DNA of 64,000 nucleotides from Mycolicibacterium sp. (GCF_016462545.1 NZ_JAEMTA010000024.1:1-64000); one strand, 5' to 3'; positions 1-9,267 are shown, counted from the first letter of the stretch. Program-made: numbers and translations. The notes: generated from the sequence alone by a model not told the origin.

Positions 1-82
1 GCTGACGACGCACCGCCGCCGACGGGTGATACCGCGAATCAATCGCATCACCTTGGGCAGCGATGGCGCTTGTGGCAGTCAC
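1..82 (-). CDS. Cytochrome bc1 complex cytochrome b (QcrB-like), N-terminal fragment, cut by window edge
   Basis: Only the first 27 codons are present. They start at a GTG (82-80) preceded by an AAAAGGAGC ribosome site. The visible peptide contains IDSRYHPSAAVRRQ, very close to the conserved N-terminus of mycobacterial QcrB (IDTRYHPSAALRRQ in the copy I recall), which precedes the first membrane helix. QcrB is the haem-bearing quinol-oxidising subunit of the bc1-aa3 supercomplex in the plasma membrane. The canonical qcrB sits in a qcrCAB operon elsewhere in mycobacterial genomes, so this is probably a second copy. Confidence is limited because the diagnostic helices and haem histidines lie outside the window. 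Confidence 0.6.
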   Translation of the reverse strand, partial: MTATSAIAAQGDAIDSRYHPSAAVRRQ

Positions 83-245
83 GATGGGGAATGCTCCTTT
101 TCGAAGCGGCGCGGATATCTCTAGCATGCTCTCGTCACGCCGCACTACCAACCGGGAGCGCAGGTGTCACGGGTTTGTCAGAACTATGACGGACGTCGTG
201 GCCGACCGACGACGACGATCGACCGACTGAAAGCACTGGGCCGCA

Positions 246-1496
246 ATGACGTTTGACGATACCGAAGTCCTCATCATCGGAGCGGGACTGGCCGGTCTGC
301 GGTGCGCCAGGGTGTTGCGCAGCGCGGGCCGCGACGTTCGGGTGTGGGAGGCCTCCGACGTCATCGGCGGGCGGGTCCGGACCGACGAAATCGACGGTTT
401 CCGCTGCGATCGTGGCTTCCAGGTGCTCAATCCCGCCTACTCCGAGTTGAAGCACGCCACCGACGTCTCGGCGCTGCGGCTGCAGCCCTTCGGCGCCGGT
501 GTGTCGGTGCGGCGCGATACGGGTTCGGCGGCGTGGGTCCATCCCTTGCGCGCGCCGACGAAGGTGCCGGCGATGCTCGTGGGCGGCGGGCTCGGCCCAC
601 GGGACGTCCTCGCGGTGGGTCGCTGGGCGGCCGCCGCATTGCGGCCCCGGGCACTCAAGGCGCACAGCCATCACGACACGTCGCTGCGGTCGGCGCTGGA
701 CCGTGCGGGCGTCTCCGGCGAACTCCGCCGCGTCATCGATAAATTCCTCGCGGGAGTGGTGCTCGAGGACAGGGGAGTCACCTCCAATGCCTTTGCGCTT
801 CTCCTGGTCCGCATGTTCGTGCTCGGGGTTCCTGCCCTGCCCGCCGACGGCATGCAGGCGCTGCCGCGCCAGCTCGGCACCGGGTTGGATGCGCTGATCT
901 CGTTGCAGCGCAAGGTCACCGAGCTGGTCCGCGACGGATCTGGCTGGCGCGCATCAGACGGCACGCACGGCATCCGCGCGCAGCATGTCGTGGTCGCGAC
1001 CGATCCGGTGACCGCCGCGCGGTTGGCGGGCGTGTCGGCGCCGCCGATGCACGGCGTCGTGACCGACTGGTGGGCGGCTGACGAGGTGCCGGCGGGACCG
1101 CCCATGCTCTGGGTCGATGGTCGGTCGAATCCTCTTGGCCCCGTGCTCAATACGGCTGTCATCAGCGCCGCCGCACCGACCTATGCGCCCGAGGGGCGAC
1201 ATCTCATCGCGGCGTCGGCGCTGATGGCGAAGGACGGGGGCGCGCCCGAGGAGGCTGTGATGCGCGCCCATGCCGCCGACATCCTCGGTGGTGACGGCAC
1301 GCGGTGGAGGTTGCTCGTGCGTCACCTGGTGCCCCAGGCGCTGCCCGAGCAACCGGCGCCGCTGTCGGTGCGCCGCCCGGTGCGCACTCCCGACGGTATG
1401 TGGGTGTGCGGCGACCACCGCGACACCGCATCGATCCAGGGTGCGCTGGTGAGTGGCCGCCGTACCGCGGAGGCGATTCTGAATACGGCGTCGTGA
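246..1496 (+). CDS. FAD-dependent oxidoreductase (amine oxidase / protoporphyrinogen oxidase-like fold)
   Basis: A 416-residue flavoprotein. The N-terminus has a classic dinucleotide-binding motif, VLIIGAGLAGLRCARVL, an acidic residue at the end of the second strand (VWEASD), then GGRVRTDEIDGFRCDRGFQ, the GG/R motif and substrate-side segment typical of the flavin amine oxidase/phytoene desaturase superfamily. The C-terminus (VCGDHRDTASIQGALVSGR) is the second FAD-contact segment of that fold. The substrate cannot be told from sequence. The stop overlaps the GTG of menC by four bases (GTGA), so the two are probably co-translated, which hints at a link to quinone metabolism. It diverges from the cytochrome b fragment at the left edge. 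No strong ribosome site precedes the ATG. Confidence 0.85.
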   Translation: MTFDDTEVLIIGAGLAGLRCARVLRSAGRDVRVWEASDVIGGRVRTDEIDGFRCDRGFQVLNPAYSELKHATDVSALRLQPFGAGVSVRRDTGSAAWVHPLRAPTKVPAMLVGGGLGPRDVLAVGRWAAAALRPRALKAHSHHDTSLRSALDRAGVSGELRRVIDKFLAGVVLEDRGVTSNAFALLLVRMFVLGVPALPADGMQALPRQLGTGLDALISLQRKVTELVRDGSGWRASDGTHGIRAQHVVVATDPVTAARLAGVSAPPMHGVVTDWWAADEVPAGPPMLWVDGRSNPLGPVLNTAVISAAAPTYAPEGRHLIAASALMAKDGGAPEEAVMRAHAADILGGDGTRWRLLVRHLVPQALPEQPAPLSVRRPVRTPDGMWVCGDHRDTASIQGALVSGRRTAEAILNTAS

Positions 1497-2473
1497 CGCC
1501 TGCCCTGGACGATCTACTCCAACGCCTCCACGTGGTGGCATTGCCGATGCGAGTTCGCTTCCGCGGCATCGACGTTCGCGAGATCGCCCTCATCGAGGGT
1601 CCCCGGGGCTGGGGTGAGTTCGGCGCGTTCGTCGAGTACGGCCTCGCCGAGGCCGCACACTGGCTGGCGTCGGCGATCGAGGCGGCCTACGAGTCATCGC
1701 CGGTTCCGCTGCGCACGCTCATCCCGATCAACGCCACCGTCCCGGCGGTCGAGGCCGCCCGCGTTCCCGAGGTGCTGGCCCGCTTCCCCGGCGCGCGAAC
1801 GGCCAAGGTGAAGGTGGCCGAGCCGGGGCAGAGCCTGGCCGACGACGTTGCGAGAGTGAACGCCGTGCGGGCGCTGGTGCCGGTCGTGCGGGTCGATGCC
1901 AACGGCGGATGGACGGTGGAGCAGGCCGTCACCGCAGCCGCCGCGCTGACCGTCGACGGGCCGCTGGAGTACCTCGAACAGCCGTGTGCGACGGTTCCCG
2001 AACTCGCCGAGGTGCGTTCTCGCGTGGACGTATTCGTGGCCGCCGACGAAAGCATCCGCAAGGCCGATGACCCGCTGCTCGTCGTACGGGCGAAGGCAGC
2101 CGACGTCGCGGTGGTCAAGGTGGCACCACTCGGCGGGGTGGCCCGGTTGCTCGACATCGCCGCGCAGATCGACATCCCCGTCGTCGTATCCAGCGCCCTG
2201 GATTCGGCGGTCGGCATGTCGCGGGGACTGCTGGCCGCCGCGTGTCTACCGGAGTTGCGGTACGCCTGCGGGCTCGGCACGGGCGGATTGTTCGTCGACG
2301 ACGTCACCGAGCCGGTCGTGCCGGTCGACGGCTACCTGCCGGTGGGGCCCGTCGCCCCCGACCCCGCGCGGCTGTCGGCGCTGGCTGCGTCTCCCGACCG
2401 GCGGCAGTGGTGGATCGACCGGGTCAGGGCCTGCTATCAGACCGGAAACCTCAGCGGCAGCGACGACAGATGA
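1493..2473 (+). CDS. menC: o-Succinylbenzoate synthase MenC
   Basis: Enolase-superfamily enzyme that dehydrates SHCHC to o-succinylbenzoate in menaquinone ring synthesis, acting in the cytosol. The GTG start inside the GTGA overlap gives 326 residues, the length I recall for M. tuberculosis Rv0553. Visible signatures: TAKVKVAEPGQ with the catalytic lysine pair KVKV, then RVDANGGWT, YLEQPC and VAADESIR, the three metal-binding acidic segments in order, and VVKVAPLGG with the second catalytic lysine. The order relative to bpoC-like and menD genes matches the mycobacterial men block. The final 37 bases overlap the 3' end of the convergent P450 gene. Confidence 0.95.
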   Translation: MTPALDDLLQRLHVVALPMRVRFRGIDVREIALIEGPRGWGEFGAFVEYGLAEAAHWLASAIEAAYESSPVPLRTLIPINATVPAVEAARVPEVLARFPGARTAKVKVAEPGQSLADDVARVNAVRALVPVVRVDANGGWTVEQAVTAAAALTVDGPLEYLEQPCATVPELAEVRSRVDVFVAADESIRKADDPLLVVRAKAADVAVVKVAPLGGVARLLDIAAQIDIPVVVSSALDSAVGMSRGLLAAACLPELRYACGLGTGGLFVDDVTEPVVPVDGYLPVGPVAPDPARLSALAASPDRRQWWIDRVRACYQTGNLSGSDDR

Positions 2474-3606
2474 ATGGTGCCCGACGGCCACCGCACCGTC
2501 GGAGTTCCCGCCAGCGAGTAGTGCGGGATGCGGGCGTGGAACTCCTCTATGGTCAGCCGCAATTCCCGGCGTGCCAGATGCGAACCGAGACAGCGGTGGA
2601 TGCCGCCGCCGAAGCCCAGATGGGTGACCCGTGCGTCCAGGTCGATGTCGTGCGGGCTGCCCGAGTGCGGGCCGTCGCGGTTGGCGGTGCCCAGTAGCAG
2701 CGCCACGTGCGAGCCTGCCGGAATGCGAACGCCCGCCACCTCGACGTCCGTCGTGGTCATCCGCGGCACCAGCGGCACCGGCCCATCCAGGCGCAGTGTC
2801 TCCTCGACGAACGGCATGATCAGGCCGGGATCGTCGAGCAGGCGTTGCCGCAGGGCGGTGTCCTGGGCGAGTTCCAGCATGCAGAAGCCGATGGCTCCGG
2901 TGACGGTGTCGAGTCCGGCGAGCATCAGCAGGAAGCACATGCCGAGGATCTCGGCCTCGGCCCACGCGTCCTCGCCCGACATCGCCAGGATGTCACTGAG
3001 AATGTCGTCGCCGGGGTTCTCCCGCTTGAGCGCGACGTGCTCCTGCAGATAGCCGAAAAGCGCTGTCGAACAGGCGAGTTGGCGCTCGGTCGGCTCGGCG
3101 ACCAGCATGTTGACGGTCTCGACCTTGATCATGCCGCCGACCCAGTCCAGGAATCGGGGCAGGTCCTCCAGTGGGAGGCCGAGCAACGTGAGGATGGCTT
3201 GGGTCGGGAACTTCACCGCAAGGTCGGCGACCACGTCACACGATCCGGTATCGGCGAAACCGTCGATGTGCGCCCGCACCTGGGCCCGCAGGCTGGCCTC
3301 GATCCGGTCGATCCGCTTGGGCCCGAACAGTGGATCGAGCATGCGCCGGTAGTGACTGTGCGCGGGTGGGTCTATCGCGATCGGGATCATCGTGATGATC
3401 GCGCTGATCGCGTCGAACGCCTTGGCCGACGAGAACACCTCGGGGTGCCGCTGCGCGTATCGCACCGCGTCGTAGCTGGTGAGGTACCACATGTCCCCCG
3501 CGCGGTACACCTCACCGGGCGCGCGCAGGTACTCCATTGCCGCCGTCCGGTTCTCGGCGACGGGAGCGTCGTCGTAGAAGGTGCTCGCCAGCTCGACTGT
3601 GGTCAT
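2437..3606 (-). CDS. Cytochrome P450 monooxygenase
   Basis: Soluble haem monooxygenase of about 389 residues from the chosen ATG (3606-3604, protein MTTVELASTF). An in-frame ATG 15 codons upstream is possible but adds a basic leader that looks non-coding. All P450 hallmarks are present: I-helix oxygen motif LMLAGLDTVTG, ExxR as EETLR, and the haem loop FGGGIHRCLGSHLARRE with the thiolate cysteine. The family cannot be fixed by eye; substrate unknown. It is convergent with menC and their ends overlap by 37 bases. I recall no P450 at this position in M. tuberculosis, so it may be a lineage-specific insertion in the men block. Confidence 0.93.
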   Translation of the reverse strand: MTTVELASTFYDDAPVAENRTAAMEYLRAPGEVYRAGDMWYLTSYDAVRYAQRHPEVFSSAKAFDAISAIITMIPIAIDPPAHSHYRRMLDPLFGPKRIDRIEASLRAQVRAHIDGFADTGSCDVVADLAVKFPTQAILTLLGLPLEDLPRFLDWVGGMIKVETVNMLVAEPTERQLACSTALFGYLQEHVALKRENPGDDILSDILAMSGEDAWAEAEILGMCFLLMLAGLDTVTGAIGFCMLELAQDTALRQRLLDDPGLIMPFVEETLRLDGPVPLVPRMTTTDVEVAGVRIPAGSHVALLLGTANRDGPHSGSPHDIDLDARVTHLGFGGGIHRCLGSHLARRELRLTIEEFHARIPHYSLAGTPTVRWPSGTIHLSSLPLRFPV

Positions 3607-3752
3607 GGCGTCACGGTAACGAGACGGTCGGTCTCGGTCGGCGGAATGCACGAGGAAATTGTCAGATGCGTCAATGTCACGAAACGACTCATGGCCTAAT
3701 CCGTGGGATACATGGCGTAGACGCCAGACGGTCCGTCACCAACACTGAGGGG

Positions 3753-4721
3753 GTGAAGCGTTCGGTGGTCGTCGTCGGGTTCGACGGGGTGCAGGCCCTC
3801 GACCTGGTGGGGCCCTTCGACGTGTTCACCGGCGCCACCGTGTCGCTCGCCGCGACGGGGCACCCGGACGACGGATACGAGGTGGCGCTGGCCTCCGTCG
3901 GCGGCAGGCCGATCAGCACCGGCACCGGACTGGACGTGGTGGCCCAGCCTCTTCCGGATCCGGCGCGGTCCTACGACACCGTCGTGCTGCCCGGAGGCTT
4001 CGGCACCGCAGCGGCCCGCGACGACGCGGTACTGATCGGCTGGATTCGCGACGTCGCGCCGCATGCGCGGCGGGTGGTCAGCGTCTGCAGCGGCGCGTTG
4101 CTCGCCGCCGAGGCGGGCCTGCTCGACGGCTGCGCCGCCACCACGCACTGGGCGTTCGCCGCCCAGCTGGCCGCCGAGTACCCGTCCGTCGACGTCGATC
4201 CCGAGCCCATCTTCGTGCGCAGCTCGGAGAAGGTGTGGACGGCGGCGGGGGTGACCTCGGGCATCGATCTCGCCCTCGCGCTCGTCGAGGACGACTACGG
4301 GACCGACGTCGCGCAGACCGTGGCCCGCTACCTGGTGCTCTACCTGCGCCGACCGGGCGGACAGACGCAGTTCGCCGCACCGGTGTGGATGCCGCGGGCC
4401 AAGCGCGCCCCGATCCGCGAGGTGCAGGAGGCCATCGAGGCTGAACCCGCAGGCTCACATGGCATCTCGGAGCTCGCCCGTCGCGCGGCGATGAGTACGC
4501 GCCACTTCACCCGGGTGTTCACCGACGAGGTCGGCGAGGCGCCGGGGGCTTACGTGGAGCGGGTGCGCACCGAAGCCGCGCGCCGCCAACTCACCGAGAC
4601 CGACGACACGGTCACGGTGATCGCCGGCCGGTGTGGTTTCGGCACCGCAGAAACCATGCGCCGCAACTTCGTTCGACGCCTGGGCGTCTCGCCCGATCAG
4701 TACCGCAAGACCTTCGCCTAG
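3753..4721 (+). CDS. GlxA-type transcription regulator: DJ-1/PfpI domain plus AraC helix-turn-helix
   Basis: A 322-residue regulator from GTG 3753. The N-terminal half is a class I glutamine amidotransferase-like (DJ-1/PfpI) sensor domain, with VVVGFDGVQALDLVGPFDVF and the nucleophile-elbow segment SVCSGALLAAEAGLL. The C-terminal third is an AraC HTH pair, with LARRAAMSTRHFTRVFTDEV as the first helix-turn-helix and VTVIAGRCGFGTAETMRRNF as the second, ending LGVSPDQYRKTF. Family members control catabolic genes in response to small molecules. The next gene, ten bases downstream, encodes a stand-alone protein of the same PfpI fold, so this looks like a regulator-enzyme pair. Confidence 0.92.
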   Translation: MKRSVVVVGFDGVQALDLVGPFDVFTGATVSLAATGHPDDGYEVALASVGGRPISTGTGLDVVAQPLPDPARSYDTVVLPGGFGTAAARDDAVLIGWIRDVAPHARRVVSVCSGALLAAEAGLLDGCAATTHWAFAAQLAAEYPSVDVDPEPIFVRSSEKVWTAAGVTSGIDLALALVEDDYGTDVAQTVARYLVLYLRRPGGQTQFAAPVWMPRAKRAPIREVQEAIEAEPAGSHGISELARRAAMSTRHFTRVFTDEVGEAPGAYVERVRTEAARRQLTETDDTVTVIAGRCGFGTAETMRRNFVRRLGVSPDQYRKTFA

Positions 4722-4731
4722 AGGAGTGGAC

Positions 4732-5472
4732 ATGCAGATCGCCATCGTGCTGTACCCCGGCTTCACCGCACTGGACTTCATCGGACCGTATGAGGTGTTG
4801 CGCTGGCTGCCCGACGCCGAGGTCAGGTTTCTCTGGCACCAGCCGGGGCCCATCGCTGCCGACTCGGCCGTCCTCGTCGTCGGCGCGACGCACTCGTTCG
4901 ACGAAACCCCCTCTCCCGACGTCATTCTGGTGCCCGGCGGGTTCACCACCATGGAGCACGCCCGCGACGAGAAGCTGCTCGATTGGCTGCGGCAGGCCCA
5001 CCGGACGGCGACGTGGACGGCGTCGGTGTGCTCCGGCTCGGTGATCCTGGCTGCCGCCGGGCTGTTGGCGGGCAAGCGCGCGACGTCGCACTGGGCCGCG
5101 GTCCCCATGCTGAAGGCCTTCGGCGTGGAACCGGTGGGCGATGAACGCATCGTAGTTTCCGAGGGCGCCGCCGAAAACAAGATCGTGACGTGTGCGGGCG
5201 TGTCGGCGGGCATCGACCTCGGCCTGTGGCTCGCGGGCCGCATCGGCGGTGAGGACAAGGCCAAGGCCATCCAGTTGTCGATGGAGTACGACCCGCAACC
5301 GCCGTTCGACTCCGGCCACATGTCGAAGGCGTCGGCGGCCACCAAGGCCTCGGCCGTCGCCCTGATGGGCCGGGATCTGATGAAACCCGTCCAGCTGAAG
5401 GCCACCACGCTGCTGCTGTGGGACCAGGCCATTCGCTCCGCCCGCAGCCGCACCAAGACCCGCCCCGCGTGA
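4732..5472 (+). CDS. DJ-1/PfpI family protein, isonitrile hydratase-like
   Basis: A 246-residue protein. Start ATG 4732 has a good AGAGGAG site seven bases upstream; longer in-frame starts run into the preceding gene. MQIAIVLYPGFTALDFIGPYEVL is the family N-terminus (here split by position, residues 1-23). The nucleophile elbow SVCSGS puts the reactive cysteine at residue 100, and a conserved histidine follows in ATSHWA. Isocyanide hydratases (InhA) and other ThiJ/PfpI enzymes have this layout; chaperone or glyoxalase activity cannot be excluded. Co-transcription with the upstream AraC/GATase regulator is likely from the ten-base gap. The stop codon sits inside the first arm of a 15-bp inverted repeat. 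Confidence 0.9.
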   Translation: MQIAIVLYPGFTALDFIGPYEVLRWLPDAEVRFLWHQPGPIAADSAVLVVGATHSFDETPSPDVILVPGGFTTMEHARDEKLLDWLRQAHRTATWTASVCSGSVILAAAGLLAGKRATSHWAAVPMLKAFGVEPVGDERIVVSEGAAENKIVTCAGVSAGIDLGLWLAGRIGGEDKAKAIQLSMEYDPQPPFDSGHMSKASAATKASAVALMGRDLMKPVQLKATTLLLWDQAIRSARSRTKTRPA

Positions 5473-5519
5473 TTCGTGCACGCTCGGTTGCGCCCACCGC
5501 TCCTGAGCGTGCACGAATC
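5471..5519. repeat. Perfect 15-bp inverted repeat, possible terminator or mobile palindrome
   Basis: Arms 5471-5485 and 5505-5519 are exact reverse complements separated by 19 bases. The arm contains GAGCGTGC, the same core that bounds the two 58-bp elements at 12.0 and 18.7 kb. It starts within the stop codon of the PfpI gene and ends 21 bases before the next start, so it could terminate transcription, though no T-run follows. Seen directly in the sequence. Confidence 0.85.
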
Positions 5520-5540
5520 GCGGCAAGTAGGGTCGGCCGG

Positions 5541-6323
5541 GTGAATCTGGCCTACGACGACCGCGGCTCGGGGGAGCCCGTCCTGTTCATCGCCGGACGC
5601 GGGGGAGCGGGCCGGACGTGGCACCTGCACCAGGTCCCGGCCTTCCAGCGGGCCGGCTACCGCGTCATCACCTTCGACAACCGCGGTGTCGGCGCCACCG
5701 AGAACGCGCAGGGTTTCACCACCGAGCAGGTGGTCTTCGACACGGCGAAGCTGATCGAGAAGCTCGACGCGGGCCCGGTCCGGGTGGTCTCGGTCTCGAT
5801 GGGCTCGTTCATCGCGCAGGAGCTGATGCTGGCCAGGCCCGACCTGGTGTCCGCGGCGGTGCTGATGGCCACCCGCGGCCGCGAGGACCGCACCCGCGAG
5901 TTCTTCGGCGCCGCGGAGTACGAATTCCTCCAGACCGGCATCGAGCTGCCCGCCAAGTACGACGCCAAGGCGCGGCTGCTGGAGAGCTTCTCGCCCAAGA
6001 CGCTGAACGACGAGAACGCGGTACGTGACTGGATCGACATGTTCACCATGTGGCCGACCAAGCCCACACCGGGGTTGCGCAGCCAGCTGAGAATCAAGCC
6101 GGAGGGCAACCGCCTGCCTGCTTACCGGAACATTACGGCGCCGGTGCTGGTCATCGGGTTCGCCGACGACGTCGTGCTGCCGCCGCACCTGGGCCGTGAG
6201 GTCGCCGAGGCCCTGCCGAACGGCCGTTACCTGCAGATACCCGATACCGGGCACCTCGGATTCATCGAGCGTCCCGACGCCGTCAACGCCGCCGTGCTCG
6301 AATTCTTCGGCGCGGGGGTATGA
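5541..6323 (+). CDS. Alpha/beta hydrolase, BpoC-like (non-haem peroxidase family)
   Basis: A 260-residue soluble alpha/beta hydrolase from GTG 5541; M. tuberculosis Rv0554 (BpoC), at the same place between menC and menD, is about this long. Features in order: strand and oxyanion region FIAGRGGAGRTWH, TFDNRGVGATE, nucleophile elbow VSVSMGSF, late acidic segment VIGFADDVVLPP and catalytic histidine DTGHLGF near the C-terminus. BpoC proteins are annotated as putative bromoperoxidases, but hydrolase activity is more likely. Position in the men block has led to proposals of a MenH-type role; the sequence alone does not settle that. The gene ends 12 bases before menD. Confidence 0.88.
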   Translation: MNLAYDDRGSGEPVLFIAGRGGAGRTWHLHQVPAFQRAGYRVITFDNRGVGATENAQGFTTEQVVFDTAKLIEKLDAGPVRVVSVSMGSFIAQELMLARPDLVSAAVLMATRGREDRTREFFGAAEYEFLQTGIELPAKYDAKARLLESFSPKTLNDENAVRDWIDMFTMWPTKPTPGLRSQLRIKPEGNRLPAYRNITAPVLVIGFADDVVLPPHLGREVAEALPNGRYLQIPDTGHLGFIERPDAVNAAVLEFFGAGV

Positions 6324-6335
6324 CACGCTGTAAGG

Positions 6336-7970
6336 GTGAACCCGTCGACGACACAGGCGCGCATCGTCGTCGATGAATTGATTCGCGGCGGCGTCCGTGA
6401 CGTGGTGCTCTGTCCGGGCTCGCGCAACGCCCCGCTGGCGTTCGCCCTGCACGACGCGGACCGAGCGGGACGTCTGCGGTTGCACGTGCGCATCGACGAG
6501 CGCACCGCCGGATTCCTCGCAATCGGCCTGGCCCTGGCTGCGGGCTCGCCCGTGTGTGTGGCCATGACGTCGGGCACGGCCGTGGCCAACCTCGGACCGG
6601 CCGTGGTGGAGGCCAACTACGCGCGCGTGCCGCTCGTCGTGCTCAGCGCCAACCGGCCGTATGACCTGTTGGGCACCGGCGCCAATCAGACGATGGAGCA
6701 GCTCGGCTACTTCGGTACCCAGGTTCGCGCCACCATCAGCCTCGGGCTGGCCGAGGGCGCGACCGAGAAGATCGACGCCCTGAATGCGCAGTGGCGCTCC
6801 GCTACCTGTCGAGTTCTGGTGGCCGCCAAGGGTTCTCGTAGCGCCAACGCCGGGCCCGTGCAGTTCGACATCCCGCTTCGCGAGCCGCTGGTACCCGACG
6901 CCGACGACTCCGGCGAGTACGCGCCCGCAGGCAGGCCGGACGGGCGGCCGTGGACCTACACCCCGCCGGTGACGTTCGACGAGCCGCTGGACATCGACGT
7001 CACACCCGACACCGTCGTCATCGCGGGGCACGGTGCAGGTGCCCACTCCAATCTGGCGGCGCTGCCCACCGTCGCGGAACCGACCGCACCCCCCGCCGTC
7101 AATCCCCTGCACCCGCTGGCGCTGTCGGCGCTGCGGCCGCGGCAGGTCATCATGCTCGGCCGCCCGACGCTGCACCGCCCGGTGTCACAGCTGTTGGCCG
7201 ACCCCTCGCTGCCCGTCTTCGCGCTGACCACCGGCCCGCGCTGGCCCGACGTCTCCGGCAACTCCCAGGCCACGGGCACGCGGGCGGTGACCACGGGCAC
7301 GCCCGACCCCGGCTGGCTGACGCGCTGCGCCGAGGCGAACACCCACGCCGTCGCGACGGTGCGCGCGCAGTTGAAGGCCCACCCACTGACCACCGGTCTG
7401 CACGTCGCGGCCATGGTCGCCGATCGGCTGCGGCCGGGCGATCAGCTGGTCCTCGGCGCGTCCAATCCCGTGCGCGACGCAGCGCTGGTCGGACTCGACG
7501 CCCGCGGCATCCAGGTGCGCTCCAACCGCGGCGTCGCGGGCATCGACGGCACGGTGTCGACGGCGATCGGGGCGGCGCTGGCCCACGACCCCACCGGGGG
7601 CCGCACGATCGCGCTGATCGGTGACATGACGTTCGTCCACGACAGCTCCGGTCTGCTGATCGGCCCCACCGAGCCGCGTCCGCAGAACCTCACCATCGTG
7701 GTGTCCAACGACAACGGCGGCGGCATCTTCGAGCTGCTCGAGCAGGGCGATCCGCGGTTCTCCGACGTGTCCTCGCGGGTCTTCGGCACCCCGCACGACG
7801 TGGACGTCGGCGCGCTGTGCCGGGCGTATCACGTGGACTGCCGTCAGGTGGAGCTGGACGGTCTCGACGAGGCGCTCACCGAATCCTTCGACGGCATGCG
7901 CGTTCTGGAGGTGAAGGCCGACCGCTCGTCGCTACGGGCGCTGCACGCATCGATGAGGGCGGCTCTGTGA
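6336..7970 (+). CDS. menD: SEPHCHC synthase MenD (thiamine diphosphate enzyme)
   Basis: The 544-residue cytosolic enzyme condenses 2-oxoglutarate with isochorismate, the first committed step of menaquinone synthesis. The N-terminal domain opens [20 protein letters not shown] and continues [29 protein letters not shown] and [16 protein letters not shown], with the glutamate of IDERTAGF as the thiamine-activating residue. The C-terminal diphosphate/Mg site is [13 protein letters not shown] followed by [17 protein letters not shown]. The GTG start at 6336 gives a length close to the family. The stop overlaps the next GTG in a GTGA, indicating translational coupling to the membrane protein downstream. 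Confidence 0.96.
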   Translation: MNPSTTQARIVVDELIRGGVRDVVLCPGSRNAPLAFALHDADRAGRLRLHVRIDERTAGFLAIGLALAAGSPVCVAMTSGTAVANLGPAVVEANYARVPLVVLSANRPYDLLGTGANQTMEQLGYFGTQVRATISLGLAEGATEKIDALNAQWRSATCRVLVAAKGSRSANAGPVQFDIPLREPLVPDADDSGEYAPAGRPDGRPWTYTPPVTFDEPLDIDVTPDTVVIAGHGAGAHSNLAALPTVAEPTAPPAVNPLHPLALSALRPRQVIMLGRPTLHRPVSQLLADPSLPVFALTTGPRWPDVSGNSQATGTRAVTTGTPDPGWLTRCAEANTHAVATVRAQLKAHPLTTGLHVAAMVADRLRPGDQLVLGASNPVRDAALVGLDARGIQVRSNRGVAGIDGTVSTAIGAALAHDPTGGRTIALIGDMTFVHDSSGLLIGPTEPRPQNLTIVVSNDNGGGIFELLEQGDPRFSDVSSRVFGTPHDVDVGALCRAYHVDCRQVELDGLDEALTESFDGMRVLEVKADRSSLRALHASMRAAL

Positions 7971-8515
7971 GAGCGGTGGCCAGTGATGCGCTCGTACGAC
8001 TGAAGGCGTTGCGGCAGAGCCTGATTCCACACCTGTACGGCGAACCCGGCGAGACGCGGGGGCAGCGGCACATCCGCCGGGTGCGGATCGGCGTCGTCAT
8101 CGTCGCGTGCCTGGTGACGTTGCAGTCGGCGCTGCTGGTCCTCGGCGCCTGGCGCAACGATCGTCAGATCGAGGGAGACATGGGGGTGGCCGCGGCCGAG
8201 GTGCTGGATGCCGGTCCGCGCCGCTCGACCATCGAGTTCGTCACGCCGGACCGCGTGACCTACCGGCCGGAGCTCGGCGTCCTCTATCCGTCGGAACTGG
8301 ACACCGGCATGCGGATCTACGTCGAATACGACAGGGCGAACCCCGATCTCGTCCGCGTGCAGGACCGCAACGCGTCGCTGGCGATCATCCCCGCGGCCTC
8401 GATCGCCGTGCTGGGCTGGTTGGCCGCGGCCGGGATTCTCAGCCTGTTGGCCGTCCTCGAGCGTCGGCTGGTCCGTCAGGACTCCATGACCTTGGTCAGC
8501 CAGCCGTTGTCGTAG
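7967..8515 (+). CDS. DUF3592-type membrane protein (Rv0556-like)
   Basis: A 182-residue protein starting in the GTGA overlap with menD. Two hydrophobic segments, roughly residues 40-60 ([20 protein letters not shown]) and 141-163, flank a soluble loop with [20 protein letters not shown] and [14 protein letters not shown] beta-strand content. Proteins of this form (DUF3592) are uncharacterised envelope proteins. The same gene follows menD in M. tuberculosis, so it belongs to the conserved block, but no reaction can be assigned. Its last 40 bases overlap the convergent DsbA-like gene. Confidence 0.82.
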   Translation: MRAVASDALVRLKALRQSLIPHLYGEPGETRGQRHIRRVRIGVVIVACLVTLQSALLVLGAWRNDRQIEGDMGVAAAEVLDAGPRRSTIEFVTPDRVTYRPELGVLYPSELDTGMRIYVEYDRANPDLVRVQDRNASLAIIPAASIAVLGWLAAAGILSLLAVLERRLVRQDSMTLVSQPLS

Positions 8516-9180
8516 ATGTCCAGTTTCTTGTCGGCCTTCAGGTCGAAAACCGTTGGCGTTCCCGTGTTCAACGGGTCGATCTCGTAGAGGAACTCGAAGT
8601 TCGTCGACTCCATGTCGGCCAGGTCTGACGCGCTCTTCTCGGTCGCACCCGTCTGTATCTGGTGCACCTGGAAGCCGGGCACGTCGGCCTTGCGCGCGAG
8701 ATCGGCGATGTCGGCATCCGACGGCCCCGGGGTGCCGGGCTCCTGGTGGGACCACAGTTGCTCGATGAACCGTTGGAATTGGCGACCGGTCGCGTAGACG
8801 GGCCCGTCGGCACCGCCGCCCGGGGTGGCCGCCGCGAACAGTGCATTGGCCACCCGTGCGGAGTGCCCGTCGGTGGCGGGGGTGTCCAGGAACGTCATGA
8901 TTCGGTAGGTGATCGCCAGCTGGCCCGACCCGATGTAGTAGGCGAACTGATCGCCGAAGTCGTGCTGCAGATCGGCGCAGTGGGAGCATTGCGGTTCGGT
9001 GTAGATCTCCAGTTGCACCGGGGCATCCTCGAGGCCGGCGCGAATGCCGAACGAGTCCTTCGTGACCGCCACCAGCGGCGGGTCCAGATCGCCCCGGGCG
9101 GTGCCGCTGATGCCGCGACTGCACCCGCTCAGCGCGACGACGAGGCCGACCATCAGGACGATGACGACGTTGGTGCGCAT
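8476..9180 (-). CDS. DsbA-family thiol-disulfide lipoprotein
   Basis: A 234-residue exported protein. A signal peptide with hydrophobic core VVIVLMVGLVVALSGC ends in a lipobox (LSGC), so it should be lipid-anchored on the outer face of the plasma membrane. The mature part has a thioredoxin-fold start VQLEIYTEPQCSHCADLQHD with a CSHC redox pair, a helical insertion and a late cis-proline region NTGTPTVFDL, as in DsbA/DsbG-type thioredoxin_4 proteins. It probably forms or isomerises disulfides in secreted proteins. It is convergent with the DUF3592 gene and overlaps its tail by 40 bases. Confidence 0.9.
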   Translation of the reverse strand: MRTNVVIVLMVGLVVALSGCSRGISGTARGDLDPPLVAVTKDSFGIRAGLEDAPVQLEIYTEPQCSHCADLQHDFGDQFAYYIGSGQLAITYRIMTFLDTPATDGHSARVANALFAAATPGGGADGPVYATGRQFQRFIEQLWSHQEPGTPGPSDADIADLARKADVPGFQVHQIQTGATEKSASDLADMESTNFEFLYEIDPLNTGTPTVFDLKADKKLDIYDNGWLTKVMES

Positions 9181-9267
9181 GTCCGCATTATGGGGTAGTA
9201 GCCAGACTTCGCGTGTCGTATCCCTGCACGCAACCTCTCGGACAGCCGGGCCTGTCAGCCTTCTGGG

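Noticed and set aside
4455..7175. A 906-codon open frame on the minus strand
   Set aside because: It runs antisense through AraC/GATase, PfpI, bpoC-like and menD genes, all of which have clear motifs; its translation is low-complexity with no domain. High-GC antisense artefact.
7844..9124. A 426-codon minus-strand frame over the DUF3592 and DsbA-like genes
   Set aside because: Out of frame with the DsbA-like lipoprotein, which has a proper signal peptide and CSHC motif.
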